NCBI GenBank assembly: GCA_025201705.1
Contig: MU616676.1
Span: 1 to 58,274, forward strand
DNA length: 58,274 nt
Origin: Dissophora ornata
Taxonomy: Eukaryota; Mortierellomycota; Mortierellomycetes; Mortierellales; Mortierellaceae
Reading direction: 5' to 3'
The position numbers and the translations under genes are program-made. Positions 1 to 11,814 of this stretch are shown piece after piece. Positions within the stretch are counted from its first letter, which is position 1; each line of letters starts with the position of its first letter. A model generated the notes under the pieces. That model was given only the letters and a program-made list of their open reading frames with translations. It was not told the DNA's origin and searched no databases.

Positions 1-291
1 CCTCATTGAGATTTGGAATGCAGTCGCGGAACAGACAATGGGAGTTAGCTTGAATGTAAGCTGGTGTCGAATTGATCTCTTTTCCCCCATTCCCAACATT
101 AAGCATTGACATCACATTTGATGGTGGAGTACTAAGAGCGAACAGCAGCGACAGACACCCAAGAAAATACGCATTTGAGCAGCCCGATCCATCCTTTCCC
201 GCCCACAAGACCCTGCAATTGAAATTGCCACCAAAATCGCCTTTCCCCCCCCCCCCTTTTTTTTTCAAAAACACAGAAGCATCCCAATACG

Positions 292-2352
292 ATGCTACGA
301 CTGGGCCGGCGAGGGATTGTACTGTCCCTGTTCCTCAATGGCCTCAATATTGTGTTATACTTGATTATCTTTGTAGCAGCCTGTCTGAACATTGCAGAAG
401 CCTCTGTCAACTTTATCATCCTCAATGCCTTTGCTGCGTAAGGGAATCGAAAAAGTCAATTTGGTCGCTGAGGAGCTCGACTAGGATCCACTGTGTTAAC
501 GGGCTAATAAGCCTACTGTCGCATTTTTGCTCTCTCTCTCTACAGGTCCTTTGCCTGCCTGCTGATCGTGTCCGAGATTCGTCTACCTCAACTTACATAT
601 GAATATTTTCGGTTCTTGGTATGTAATGCGGTCGCGGACCAAGTTTCGTAAACAGCATTGTGCAGGTAGAGGGAGCCATGTATTTTCTAACGCAAATCTA
701 TGATGGCTTGACATAGTGCACTTACCGGGGAAGAGGATTGACCTATCTTTTGTAAGTGGGCTACTTTTGTTCTATTTTCTGTGGACCCCTCCCCGGTGAA
801 TGATATACATGTTCCTCAACGCCTTTCACACTGCCAGCTTTGGCTGTCTAGTTGCGTCGCGAATCGCCTTCAATCTCTACGGAGGCATCGTTGTCGTCTG
901 CATGGGTCTAGCCTTCTTCATGCTCTCGTATGTCAAGCTAATCCCACCTCTGGACGGGCTGATACTCAATTACAAGAAACTGGATCAATGGAAGGAGCAG
1001 AGACACTTTCGCGTGCAGTTGGAGGCCCAGCGGATTTTTGAACAACAGTTGCAGCAAGAACAGAATCTGGCTAGGATGATTCCAGCGCATCATCCCAATT
1101 CTATGACGGTGCATGCACACATGGCCGTGAGTAGTCCTAAACAGGTCAGAGCATTTTCAGCTATCAATGCGGGAAGCACTCATTTTCCGGGAGCCGCTGG
1201 TGTTGGTACAGGCGCAGCAGCAGCAGCTGCGGGAACTTTGACATCAATGTTCTCGCCGCCAATGTCACCACTCTCTCGAGGGCTACCTGGCCAGCCAATG
1301 CCCTTGCAGACACAGAATCAGCGCGCAGATCAGGAACTGCAGTTCCCACATCACCAACTTCAGAGCAAACTTCAGGGTTCGACTACCAACATTGGATCGG
1401 ATCAAAAGGGACAGACAAGCCAAGAATGTCTCACTTCTTCAACAACTCAAGGACCACCGTTGGAGGCAGCCATTGGGCGAGGCAAAGGGCGTGCAATTCA
1501 GAGTCGAGTTACTTATGACGACCCATCGACGTTGTCGTCGTCGTCGTCGTCTTCCGATAACCAAAGAGGACAAGGACCCAATCAACCACTGCAGCTCAAC
1601 AAGAATTTACCCCCGATTGCAAAGTCTGAGCTGGATTATGACCTGCGTATTGCCGCTGCGTTTATGTTGTCACTTCCACCGACTCGTCGAACGAGTGCTG
1701 TAGATTCTGAACCCGGATCTCCGCTGCAGTACCTCATGATCGATGAGTCTGCAGAGACATCAAGAAATAACACGCTGGGAGGCAAGACAGAGTGGCATGG
1801 CGGCAATCCAGATCGGATGAAAGAGCATGTTGGGCCCTCTGAAGCCTCTGAAGATGGCATTCTCAAGTCAGCACCCCACCCGTCAGATCAGAACTCGCAG
1901 CAACAAAGGCAGCAACAACAACAACAACAACAACAACAGAAGCAGCAGAGGCCTGAGCAACATCAGTTTCCGTTGCGCACGACCAACAAACCGGCTCCTC
2001 CACACGATCCCTTCCGCAAGAGCTCGATTTCTTCTACTCAAACCACAAACTCATTGCTCTCGAATCTCATCCCCAGCACTGCCCCTAACCCTTACAACCC
2101 GAACCCGGCCACCAAGGCAGTTCGAGCTCACCACCAAAGTCTCTATCAACCACCAGAACCTCCAAGTCTGAGTGAACAGATCCACCCGTTACAGCAATAC
2201 CAACAGCGTCATACCATGCCAATAACAGCGACGGGTCAGATTCTTTCGTCGATTGGGGGTATCAGCGGATGTTATGGGATCGTGGGAGGCGTACCAGGAA
2301 CTTCTGCGCAAGCTGCTTCGGCTTCTGGTGGTGCCTATGCGGCCATAATCAC

Positions 2353-2446
<94 letters not shown>

Positions 2447-2935
2447 TCGCGCCAAGACTCTGCATATCATAACTATGGAGGTCCTCTCTACCCGTCCGCT
2501 TCATCAAACTCTAATCAATCGACTGCCCATCCACATCAACAGCCACATGTAACAACTAATGGTCGTACGGCCTTTAGTTACAACAATAACATCAATCCCT
2601 CCCAACAGCCGATACCCATGCCTGGGGCGAGATCATCTGGTAAGAGAGCAACGATTTGTAGCGGAGGGGGGGATCAACCATTAGATGGCTATCTAGCTGA
2701 CAGCTCTTTATTCTGTCAGCCATTGAGCACTTGTTGTCAAAGTGAGTGCGACCACTTATCCCGTCAGCGTTACTCTGTGCCACTAGGTCGTCATCAACCG
2801 CAACAGCAAACAGGACCAAAGCAGCAGCAGTCAGATGGAGGGCCGAAGCGATACATGCCGGACATTGTCCTGACTCTGCCAACGCCAGCAGAGCTAGGCA
2901 ATGGATCGCGGAAGGAGGGGTATTTTGCCATGTAG
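292..2935 (+). CDS. COPI-associated (TVP15-like) membrane protein with long Q-rich tail
   Basis: Model: join(292..437, 546..618, 717..751, 838..2935), 783 aa, with phases matching at all three junctions. The first about 140 residues hold four hydrophobic segments and the motif YRGRGLTYLF before the third-fourth segment. This is what I know from the COPI-associated/TVP15 family of small Golgi membrane proteins (PF08507 type), which act in vesicle traffic. Yeast TVP15 is only about 143 aa, so the remaining about 600 residues are an added cytosolic tail. That tail is low complexity, rich in Q, S, P and N, and has a 31-Gln run (2354-2446) and a shorter one near 1900-1945. The exon 3/4 junction restores the reading ...TYLF|FGCLVAS... 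and removes an in-frame stop at 797. A start at the internal ATG (800) would lose half of the membrane domain. Family call is by motif; the function of the tail is unknown. Confidence 0.72.
2354..2446 (+). repeat. CAG/CAA microsatellite coding for 31 Gln
   Basis: A run of pure CAG codons passes into alternating CAA-CAG pairs, all in frame inside the TVP15-like gene. The mixed second half interrupts the pure repeat, which usually slows slippage, while the pure 5' half should be variable between strains. Confidence 0.95.
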
Positions 2936-3319
2936 CACAATATGCAGAAAATCGAGATATCTTTGTAAACATAGTAAATCACCGCTTCCCAATGCGAGGT
3001 TGTGGCATGCATCCATTTATGAGTGTGGGGGAATGTGGAGACATGAGAAGGGAAGGGAACATCATGACGAAAGAATGAAATAATAGAATTCGACGATTGG
3101 AGGGTTGAGAGTGTGTGATGAGAACGGCGTTGATATGGTATCTATGATGAAGATAACGTTTGAATTGAGTGTTTGGATCAGATCGAACAGAAATGCGAAC
3201 TCTCAATTTTGTAATCTTTTCTCTCTCTCTCTTTTTTTTCCTTCTTAATCCTCCTTTTCATTCAATCCGCTCGCCCACAAGACACTTATCCCTCCCTGCC
3301 CTACACTCCACAACCGACA
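2936..3319. other. Intergenic region
   Basis: 3' flank of the TVP15-like gene and 5' flank of the ABC ATPase gene. A T/C-rich tract (about 3220-3300) precedes the ATG at 3320, as is common in fungal core promoters. No other gene is seen. Confidence 0.6.
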
Positions 3320-4620
3320 ATGGAATCCTCCGCCCGCTTCCGCGCCAAGGGCATTGGCAAAAAGACTGAAGATGGTAGCTGGTTGTTCCGCAACGTCGAC
3401 TTGGAAGTTGACAACGGTGTCTTGACAATCACTGGACCCTCTGGCGTTGGGTGAGACACTACTGCCCTTCTCTCATCACGACTCCATTGACAGGAAATCA
3501 AGTTGGCTGACACATGTCTGAATGACAATTGATTCCAATTGATTCTATTCTTAGTAAATCCACACTTTTGAAATGCATCAATCAGACGATCACCATGGAC
3601 GAGGGACAGGTCTGGCTGCATGATAAGTATGACGACTCGATACGACTGCGCTAAAAAAAAAAAAGTCTTTTCCTTTCGTGAACAACGACCCTCTATTGCC
3701 AAATATGGTCATCTTCCTCCGATATTAGCGCGCACCCAACTGGCGTGGGAATTGAACTAGCGTATCCGTTTCAAATAGCTCACACTCGTCTTTGCCTTTT
3801 TTTACCTTCTTTTTTTTTATTCCTCTTTTCTCTTGATAACGGGGTTCTCTCCCATGCGCAACCATTTGCTGGTATTCGCGACCGACTTGCAGGACTCCGG
3901 ATCAGTGGGGAATCCCTACGTGGCGTAGCAAGGTCATGTACATTCCCCAGCGGACTGCAATCATGGAGGGCACACCCCTCGACTTTGTGGAGGAAGTCAG
4001 GAAATTTGGCGCGCACAAGAAGAACGCGCACTCATACGACGATCCAGTCCAGATTGCACTCGAGTAAGGTCTACCCACCCATTCTGTCATCATAATATCT
4101 GATCTGAGATGCTATCGCAGAGTAGAACATCAACCAACACGATCCGTTTCAATTTTATTATTTTTCCTCCGCTAGCTGGGGAATTCGCCCAGACCTGTGG
4201 CACAGCAGATGGAGTAACCTTTCGGGAGGAGAGATGCAACGCATCTCGCTCGCGATTGGATGCTCCTTCCGTCCCGAGGTCCTACTTTTGGATGAACCCA
4301 CATCTGCACTCGACGAGGAGAGCTGCAGCAAGGTCGAGAAGACATTGGGACAGATTAACTGCGTCTGGGTCACCCACAATCCTCAGCAAGCAAAGAGGAT
4401 CTCCAGCGCAGGAACATTGGTGATGCGAGGAGGCGATAACAGTGAATATCATGGTCCTTCCGGAGTGGTGGTGGAAGAGGATGGCGTTCACGGGCATGGG
4501 CATGGAGGGGCTGAGACAAGAAGCAGCTCGAACACGGCACATACAACGACCACGACGATCACGACGACCACGACAGCTTCATCGTCTTCGAAGAATACGC
4601 ACGTCAATGGTGCACATTAA
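3320..4620 (+). CDS. Soluble ABC ATPase, FetA/YbbL (STAR1)-like
   Basis: Model: join(3320..3450, 3555..3626, 3729..3761, 3893..4063, 4176..4620), 283 aa. All four introns are phase 2 and all junctions keep frame. Motifs in order: Walker A GPSGVGKST (intron 1 splits its second glycine codon), Q-loop MYIPQR, signature LSGGEMQR, Walker B LLLDEPTSALDE, and H-loop WVTH. There is no membrane segment, so this is a stand-alone nucleotide-binding subunit. The closest match I know is bacterial FetA/YbbL and plant STAR1, which pair with a FetB/STAR2 permease in iron, phosphate or UDP-glucose related export; no permease gene lies in this window. The tail is His-Gly and Thr/Ser rich (HGHGHGG, then Thr runs). 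Possible old bacterial or plastid-type ancestry is inference. Confidence 0.75.
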
Positions 4621-4766
4621 GCGAGAGGACCAACGAAATACCAGCTTTAGAGTGTCTTTTTTTATTTATTTGTGTCAGGAACATCAGGATGATATTTCTC
4701 AGATAAAACACGCTACAAATAAATATATCGTCATGAAATTGGCGTAGATCCACAGCTTCGTGCGTG

Positions 4767-4768
<2 letters not shown>

Positions 4769-4801
<33 letters not shown>
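4769..4801. repeat. (CT)n microsatellite
   Basis: About 15 CT repeats between the converging 3' ends of the ABC ATPase gene and the Hsp70-like gene. Confidence 0.9.
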
Positions 4802-4803
<2 letters not shown>

Positions 4804-4840
4804 GGGCTCATTGTCATCTTGAGATAGGGTGAAGCCCTCG

Positions 4841-7321
4841 TTAAAAAGTGTGTCTCCTCATATTGCACAAGTTCGCCCCATTCTTCCTCTGAGAAGGCTC
4901 TGCTGCGAGAGGTCCATTAGTGCCCCTCAATTTCCGCCGGGAGTCGTTCTTGAACTCAATGGTTGAAGAAAGCATGGTGAAATCTTCCAACTGAATTTCA
5001 TTTCCAGAATCCATGATATGGGATGATGAGGGTGATAGCGAGAAGACACCAGGCTCGTTACATACTGTTTCCGCAGCGTTTCCACAAGCAATACTTGTAG
5101 GCGCAGGCAGAGTTGATGAAGGCTTAGAAGGGGCGTCCTCCTCAGTCCTTCTTAAGTCCATATCGATTCCATTACTACAGCTCCCCTTTTGCATTTCTTC
5201 CGCCCTCTCCTTCGATATCTCGAAATATCGACTGAAAAGTATCGCGAGTTTAAGTCGGTCTATCGCGCAGGTTATATACCAATCCACGTCTTGCATAACT
5301 CCTAAATTAAGACGCTGCTTTAATTGGACAGCAGTAGCCCTGGAAGTCCAGAAAGCGAATTTGATTAACCAATAGACGTCCGTGCATCTAAAAGTCCACT
5401 GCTGATCGGATTCAAAGGCCACAATGCTAGAGTGAGCTTCCTTCATCGTGCATGCTTTGAGGTTTGGGTTGAAAGAAAATGTAAGACCAAAGTGCGAGTT
5501 GGGCACACGATGGACCCTTTGGTCGCTCTGCCTGCGACTGTGCGTAGTCGGCTCAGTAGTAGCACCGAACAGACTGCAAAAGGGACTTTTGCTGTCGAGA
5601 ATTTCAAAAATCGGCTCCGCGCTGCCACTCTGAAGCACCAGTCCTAAAGATTTCAGGACCTCGTAGAAAATGCTGCTTCCAAGGCTTCCGTGCAGGTGCA
5701 AATCCCAAAACGATCCAATGACCACATTAACCAACTCTCTTCAGTTTCTTTGCAGTATGATATACAGGCCATTTTTGCGAATGTACTGGGGTGTACACGC
5801 GTTCACCAATGTGTAATCCAGGAGAGGGACGTATAGCTCAGGGTCTTTTACGTCGTGGATATGGTCGATCTGCGCTGAACTATCGTTGTCGTGACAACTG
5901 TTGTGTTGGGCGCCCAGTTCTCTGGAATCGTCGTTCACGTCCGTATATTGCAGGTCAAAGACCATCACAAAATTCTCGTTGATGAGTTTATCGTCATTTT
6001 CCTGCTCCTCAGTATCCATGGAATCGCTTCCGTCGTCCCCAATAGTACCCAGGCTATAATACATATCGTTCGAACAGTCCAAATCCACCCAGCACCTATT
6101 CTGGATCTGTTCTTCAGCCATGTCATCATCGCGAATGTAGTTTTCGATGACTAAATACTCTAGGATACTGGCGGCTGCAGGTAGTTCTAGATCTCCCAAC
6201 TGTAGTGGTGGCGGCTCCTGCACCACGGATTGGCGCGTTGGATAACAAGTTCTCGGCGTAGGTTCCTCCATCTCGCTCTTGGCTTCAGCAAATCCTACGG
6301 ACTGACTTGAAAGGCTGGTGTGATGCTCAATGATTTTGTCGTTCAAAGATGAACCATACCGAGAGGGAGACAAATTTGAATCATCTACTGGGACCTTAGA
6401 TTCATCGGTAAAGGATGCGAACGTTTGAGAAGACACATCCACGACCAAATCTGATATATTGGAAGTAGGGACAGTAACAGCGCCGCTGGCCATGATTCTT
6501 TGAATGGCCACTAATTCGTTGGCAGGATACGGCTTCCAAAACTCCTCCCATTGCATAGTTTGCAGAATAATCTCGAACTCGGCTAAACTTTGCTGGTTTG
6601 GGTAGGTCGTTATCCCACTGGATTTGAGAGGGAATGGGTAGTGGTGATAACGTATTACTGGCCGCTGAACATCGTTTTCGTCATAGCCTCCACCACCGCT
6701 ATCATCATTACTGTGATCGAATTCCATATCGAAGTCGGTGGCATCATTTGAGCTGAGTTTGTCGCTATCGCTGTATTCGCCCACGCAACTGCCCTGACTG
6801 GAGCAGTCAAGTTCAAAGTTAGTGTGACTCCCGAAATGCTCAAGATAGCGCTTCTCGGTCTCTTGGCGCAACATCTCGGCTCGAAGTTCGTGCCACTTTA
6901 TGGCATTCAGCGATTCAAAATCCAGAAAATTTCTGGTTCTTTTGGACGTTGATTCTTCATCAACAGTTGACAGACGTGTACGATTAAACATCAAGACCTG
7001 AAGTCCATCGGGGCCTTGTAAACAAGCGAGCGAACACATAGAGTCTCCAGAACGAGAGTGCTCATTGTCATTGACATCCCTCCTATACCTGAGAAAAGGT
7101 TTGTTGGGATCGTATATGAAACGCCTTGGCTTTGGATTAACTAAAAAAAAAAAAAAAAAAAAAAAAACGCTATGGTTTGTCGGGTTTTCTGATACCCAAT
7201 AATGCAATTTCTTTTTTGTTATTTTCTTACCTGGAGGCGTAATAGAGATCGTGGAGCAAGTTGTCCTCACCTTTCCAAAGTCCATACCAACAATCAATTC
7301 GTGTGTTGCCATTATGGACAT
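4841..7321 (-). CDS. Large hypothetical protein with Hsp70-like N-terminal strand; internal in-frame TGA
   Basis: Exon 1 is 7321-7231 and exon 2 begins at 7140, after an intron (7141-7230) ending in about 25 T and TTTTAG. Exon 2 runs to 4841 in one frame except for a TGA at 5741-5743. The start reads ELIVGMDFGKVRTTCS, like the first phosphate-binding loop of Hsp70/actin-fold ATPases (DxGTTxS). I see none of the later Hsp70 motifs in the acidic, Ser-rich remainder, so the family is uncertain. The TGA can be removed by a 72-nt intron (5735-5806, donor GTGAAC, acceptor GAAGAG), but both sites are weak. Otherwise it is a nonsense mutation or real stop, giving a shorter protein and a relic. The first in-frame ATG after the TGA lies far downstream, so a separate second gene is unlikely. 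A start at the second ATG (7312) is also possible. Confidence 0.5.
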
Positions 7322-7882
7322 GATGATAAATGATCAAATATTAAAAACGACTCGGAAGCAAAGTATCGCGAGTCAATTTTTAAATTAAATACAGGTCCCT
7401 GCTTGCAATATCCATGAAAGTCCAAAGATGGTAAAAATGATACATTTGCCATGCAGGCAGATGCGTGTCAGGAGGGGCCGCAGTGGTCGTTTCAACCCAT
7501 GTATGGAAGTATCACAAAAAATGTGGTACGGATGTTTGTATATCTGATTTTGCCTTGTACATCTGTGGACGCAGATGATTATCTGATTACTGCCACGATG
7601 ATAATTCTCCGTTCTCTCAAATGCCGACCACAGGACGACAAATATACATTGTGAGCAATAAAGTATTACAATAAGCTACATTTTATATATACAGGTATAG
7701 CAGCTTTTCTAGCTTCTTTCTAATCGAGATAGTATATCGAATAACGGCGTGTGTGAGCAAGAGAATGAATGAGAAAACGAGCGAGAAAACGAATGAGAGA
7801 GATGTTTGGTGAGAGAGTGAGAGAATGAGAGAGTGGGTGATATGAGTGCGGGTATTTAAAGACTAGAGCGCGAAAGAATCGA
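7322..7882. other. Intergenic region
   Basis: Lies between the start of the Hsp70-like gene (-) and the end of the Myb gene (-). AT-rich, with a GAGAGA/GAGTGAGAGA-rich stretch around 7775-7840. No gene recognised. Confidence 0.5.
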
Positions 7883-10739
7883 TCACGCTGCTGTGCTCGT
7901 TTTCGGTGTTGATCCGTGTGTCTGCAGCAGGTGGTTCTTGAGTCCATTGATGTTAGTGTAGCCCTTGCCGCAGCCTGGGACAAGACACTTGTATGGTTTG
8001 TCAGCGAGATCGCCATCGTCCTTTGAAAGGTCCGGTGAGCATGGGATCTCCATCGCGGCTGGAGAGCGCTGCATAGATGTGGAGCCAGAGCTAGCCACAC
8101 TGCCAATGTAAAAATCCGGGTGGTCGTTACGGATGTGATTGCTCAGCGTAGCTGCACCAGCATACGACTTTTGACAGCTCGGAGCAGCGCAGGCAAACCG
8201 CTTCGCTGCTGATCGGCCAGTCTGAACCTTGGCTGTCTTCGGTTGCTGGAAGCTAGGTAACACCGCTGGTGATGAAGAGAGGATACTGGGGCTTTTTGTT
8301 GGACTGACATTTCCGGATGCTAGCCCTCCTGCCGTTACCACCGCTGCTACCATTGCCGGTGATGGTTGGATTAGACCTGATTCATGCGCGCCAACGTTGA
8401 TATGCGCACCGAAATGCATTCGGTTATGGAACGAGCTCGTTACTTGGTTCGTGAATAAAAAGTCGTTGCCGCCAAGAATTTCAAATGCAGAGTTACCACT
8501 GTTGCCACCGTCCTGCGGATTACTGGAGATGGGACTCGAATCCATACTCATGTGGTTGACAGTATCCAATTGGTGTTGTAAAAGCGAGTCCTTTAGTAGC
8601 AGGATATTGGCATCCATGGGTGACGAGGTCACCGAAGTCAAATCAGTCATGTCGATATCAAAATCGGTGTGATCTTCTTGCGGTATAACCATTGCGTCAG
8701 GTCCGTATATAGTGTTGTTGCTCTGCAACGTCATGGCTCGGTGGCCGTGACTGTTGGCCATATGTGTGTTCAGTCCATGAATTTGATGATAGCTCTGGTC
8801 ACATCCAAGTTCCGGGCAATGGAAGACTGTTCGATGGATCTGCGGAGAAGATGCTCCAGAGGAAACCTGAGAAGACGCTGCGGATCCCTCCAGGGACGAC
8901 GCGCTGTGCGGGATATTGAAAGCGCTGTGAGGGAGATGAGGGATAGCAGATGTCTGTGGGTAGTCTTGTTTAGATTGGTGTAGTTGAAGCTGGATCTCGG
9001 CTGGAGTGGGCGGGTTTGAGAGAGTCATCTTAGAGGAGTCAAATACGGGGTTGGGCATTTGAATATAGAGGTCGTTGCTAGGCGACGGCGCACTGGTCAG
9101 CGGGGTATCAAGTTTGCCATGGTTGTGGGGTGTGATTTGGTGAGTGGCACGAGTAGATTTTGAAGACTCTGGTCCATCCTCCCCTGCAGGCGAATGCGCT
9201 TGTGCAGAGTGTCCAATCGAGTTTTTGGCATGTGTAACATGGTACTGGAGTCCGTTAATATTTTTGTACCGTTTGCGCGTCTCACAGCTCGGCATGGTGC
9301 ATCGGAAGGGCTTTTCGATCTTGACCCCAGCATGGGAAGCCTTGAAGTGGTAGAATAAAAGTGAGGGGGACGAGCTCACAAAGGAGCATTCTGGTATTGC
9401 GCATCCGTACGGTTTCTCGTCCTCGGGCTCATTGTCGAGTAGATCACTTCTGCCGTCTCTTGCCAACGACATCGAACCATCATCTTCCACGATAAGTCCA
9501 TGCTCCAATGCAAAGTCCTCGTCTAGGAATGCATCTTGCATTAGCAGGACATCCTCAACCGTGTTGAAATAAATATTGTCCGATTCTATATCATCGTTGT
9601 GAGAATCCAAGAGGGCCTCCAGTCGCCGTGTCTCTGTGATGACGGCTGCGTGATCACTTGCATTGCCCAGGCTCCGCCTCTTGTTAGCCCGCTTCATGTG
9701 ATTCAGGCTCCGCTGAAGTTTTCGCCATCGGTTGCGACAGTGCAGACCGGGTCTCCCAGGGAAGGCCATTGCGATCTTCTGCCACTGACTTCCAAACTCT
9801 TCGAATCTCTGCAGTAAGAGAAGATCATCCTCTTGAGTCCAGGCGGCTCTGTCGATAAGCGGATCCAGACCTTCGCGCCAGCGCTTCGCACATTGATCGT
9901 CTGTGCGTCCCGGAATACGCTCTGCGATCTTGCTCCACTGTCCTTTGAACATCTGAACGCCTGTCTTGAGGAGGTGGTCTTCCTCCTCAGTCCACGGACC
10001 CTTCTTGAGCTTTGGGTCAAGTGAATGGAACCAGCGCTTCCTGCAGTTCTTGTTGGTCCTGCCCGGCACGCATGCTGCAATCTTTGCCCATTTTTCTGTC
10101 TTATCGCCATACAATTGCACGGCTGCACGGAGGTATTCATCTTCCTCGGGTGTCCACACGATCCTCTCGCCGCGATCTCTCTTTCTTGGGGTTGTTGCTT
10201 CGTCTAGGTTCAACAGATCGTCCAGGTTCGGTTCTCCTGTCAACCCCAAGGAGAGCATGTTCTCTGGTAATGCCGCATTGAAGGTTGCTGCGGGTACCTG
10301 CTCCCAACAAGAAAAGAATTATTTTACGTAGCGTGTTAGAAATACTTCGAGTGATTGGGTGCATACATGCAATATATCGATTGCAATTCTGAAGCTGCCC
10401 ATACTGGATTATCCCTTGATCCGCCTTCGTGTGGTGGCGAATAGAACGTGAACTAATTTAAGTGTTGGACAGGGAAAAGTTAGTCGCCACGAGAATGAAT
10501 AAGAGGTTGGATACAGCAGTGCTGGGGACGAGCACTTACGTCGAGCTGGGACGATGCCTGGTACGCAAAGTGCGAATAGGGCTCCAAGTCCGTCGGGGAA
10601 CCGTAGCTGTCGCTCTGATGCAGAATGACAAAGGGAGGGACGGACAAGGACGGACAAGGCAAGTTAGAGGGCAGCAATTGATCTTACGAGGCGGATGAAA
10701 GAGCGATTCAGTCAGAGATCGTACCATGTTCACGGCCAT
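7883..10739 (-). CDS. R1R2R3 Myb transcription factor with five C2H2 zinc fingers
   Basis: Model on the minus strand: 10739-10725, 10614-10540, 10297-7883, 834 aa, phase 0 at both junctions. Residues about 75-228 hold three Myb/SANT repeats: the tryptophan-spaced WTPEEDEYL...W..I, GPWTEEEDHLL...W..I and AAWTQEDDLLL...W..I. They are followed by five C2H2 fingers at about 326, 362, 521, 731 and 798. The fingers have the form CxxPxCxKxYxxxNGLxxHxxxxH, as in SFP1-type fungal fingers. It is therefore a nuclear DNA-binding regulator with two kinds of DNA-binding domain. The linkers are Ser/Pro/Gln rich. The 5-codon first exon is the least certain part; if wrong, translation could start at the ATG at 10258 (791 aa) with all domains kept. 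The target genes cannot be told from sequence. Confidence 0.82.
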
Positions 10740-11814
10740 CGACAGCTAGCGAGGGTCATTCGCTACAGGCGCTGGGTGGACACACAGCGGCAGATTGATC
10801 TTGTCGTTTATTACTCTTAGTTTCGTGCCTCTGGAGAGAACAGAGACAGCGAACTTTGACAGTGCGGAGAGAGCAGAGAGTACGAAGAGGAGAGAGAAGC
10901 GAAAGTGTGTGTGTGTTTGGTGTAATTGTGTCTGTGTGCAACGATGCGGGTGATGCGATGTAGGGCAAGGAGAAGGTTGATTGGGGTCGAGATGTGTTAG
11001 TAGGGGTAATGATCAATGGCAACAGGGAGATGGGAGGGAAAGAAAGGATGGGCTAGGACAGATGGACAGGAAAAGAGGTTTGTTTGTGTGTGTGCCTGGG
11101 CTTTGTTGCTTTGCAGTAAACAACAGAGAAACCGTCGACTCAGACAGGTCTGGCGCCGACCTGCATGCAGGTGCAGCTGGTAGCTCGGTTCCCGATAAGG
11201 AGGGTACCTCCATTAGTGACGTGACTTTGTAAATGTAAACCACTCCGACCCATCCCCGGGAAAGAGGCCACGGCGCAAGTGGAGCGAGCAGAGCGAACGG
11301 TGTACAACTCTATTCGCTGTTTGCGCGCAACAAGAGCGGAGCGAGCAAAGCGCAATCCCTGGAGGCGGCAAACACTCTAATATGGGGTTGAATCGCAAGC
11401 GAAGCTTGAAGCAAACACCAAGTCTTCTTCAGGTTACTCAAAATCAAATAAACAACCCCGGAAAATGAAACTCATGTGTATGCCTGTCTCCGCTACTCAG
11501 GCAGAACTTCCACCAATGAGCTGGGGCCATGAAAAAAATTCGTTAATTGGAAAAAGGTTGCTGTAGGATGTAGAACAAACTATCTGAGGCAGGGAGCTCT
11601 GCTTTACAGAATGTGGTTGCACGGGTATTTATCCATTGACCAAATAGCTCTTCCAGATTTGCTGGCCAATTTGTGCAGGTTTATAAAACATAGCCAGGCA
11701 CATAATACAATCGCTCCATGCATATTCTTTTTCGTTGATGCTCCACAACGTTTGGGCAATACCTCATTTTCATCAACCGCGCACCAACGTTTTCTAGATG
11801 TTATTGCTAAAAGT
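10740..11814. other. Intergenic region upstream of the Myb gene
   Basis: Presumed 5' region of the Myb gene, with GA-rich stretches (10840-10910). Around 11280-11360 a GGAGCGAGCAGAGCG-type motif recurs about 60 bp apart. No coding region recognised. Confidence 0.5.

Noticed and set aside
2189..2470. Poly-Leu frame on the minus strand
   Set aside because: It is the antisense shadow of the CAG/CAA tract in the TVP15-like gene.
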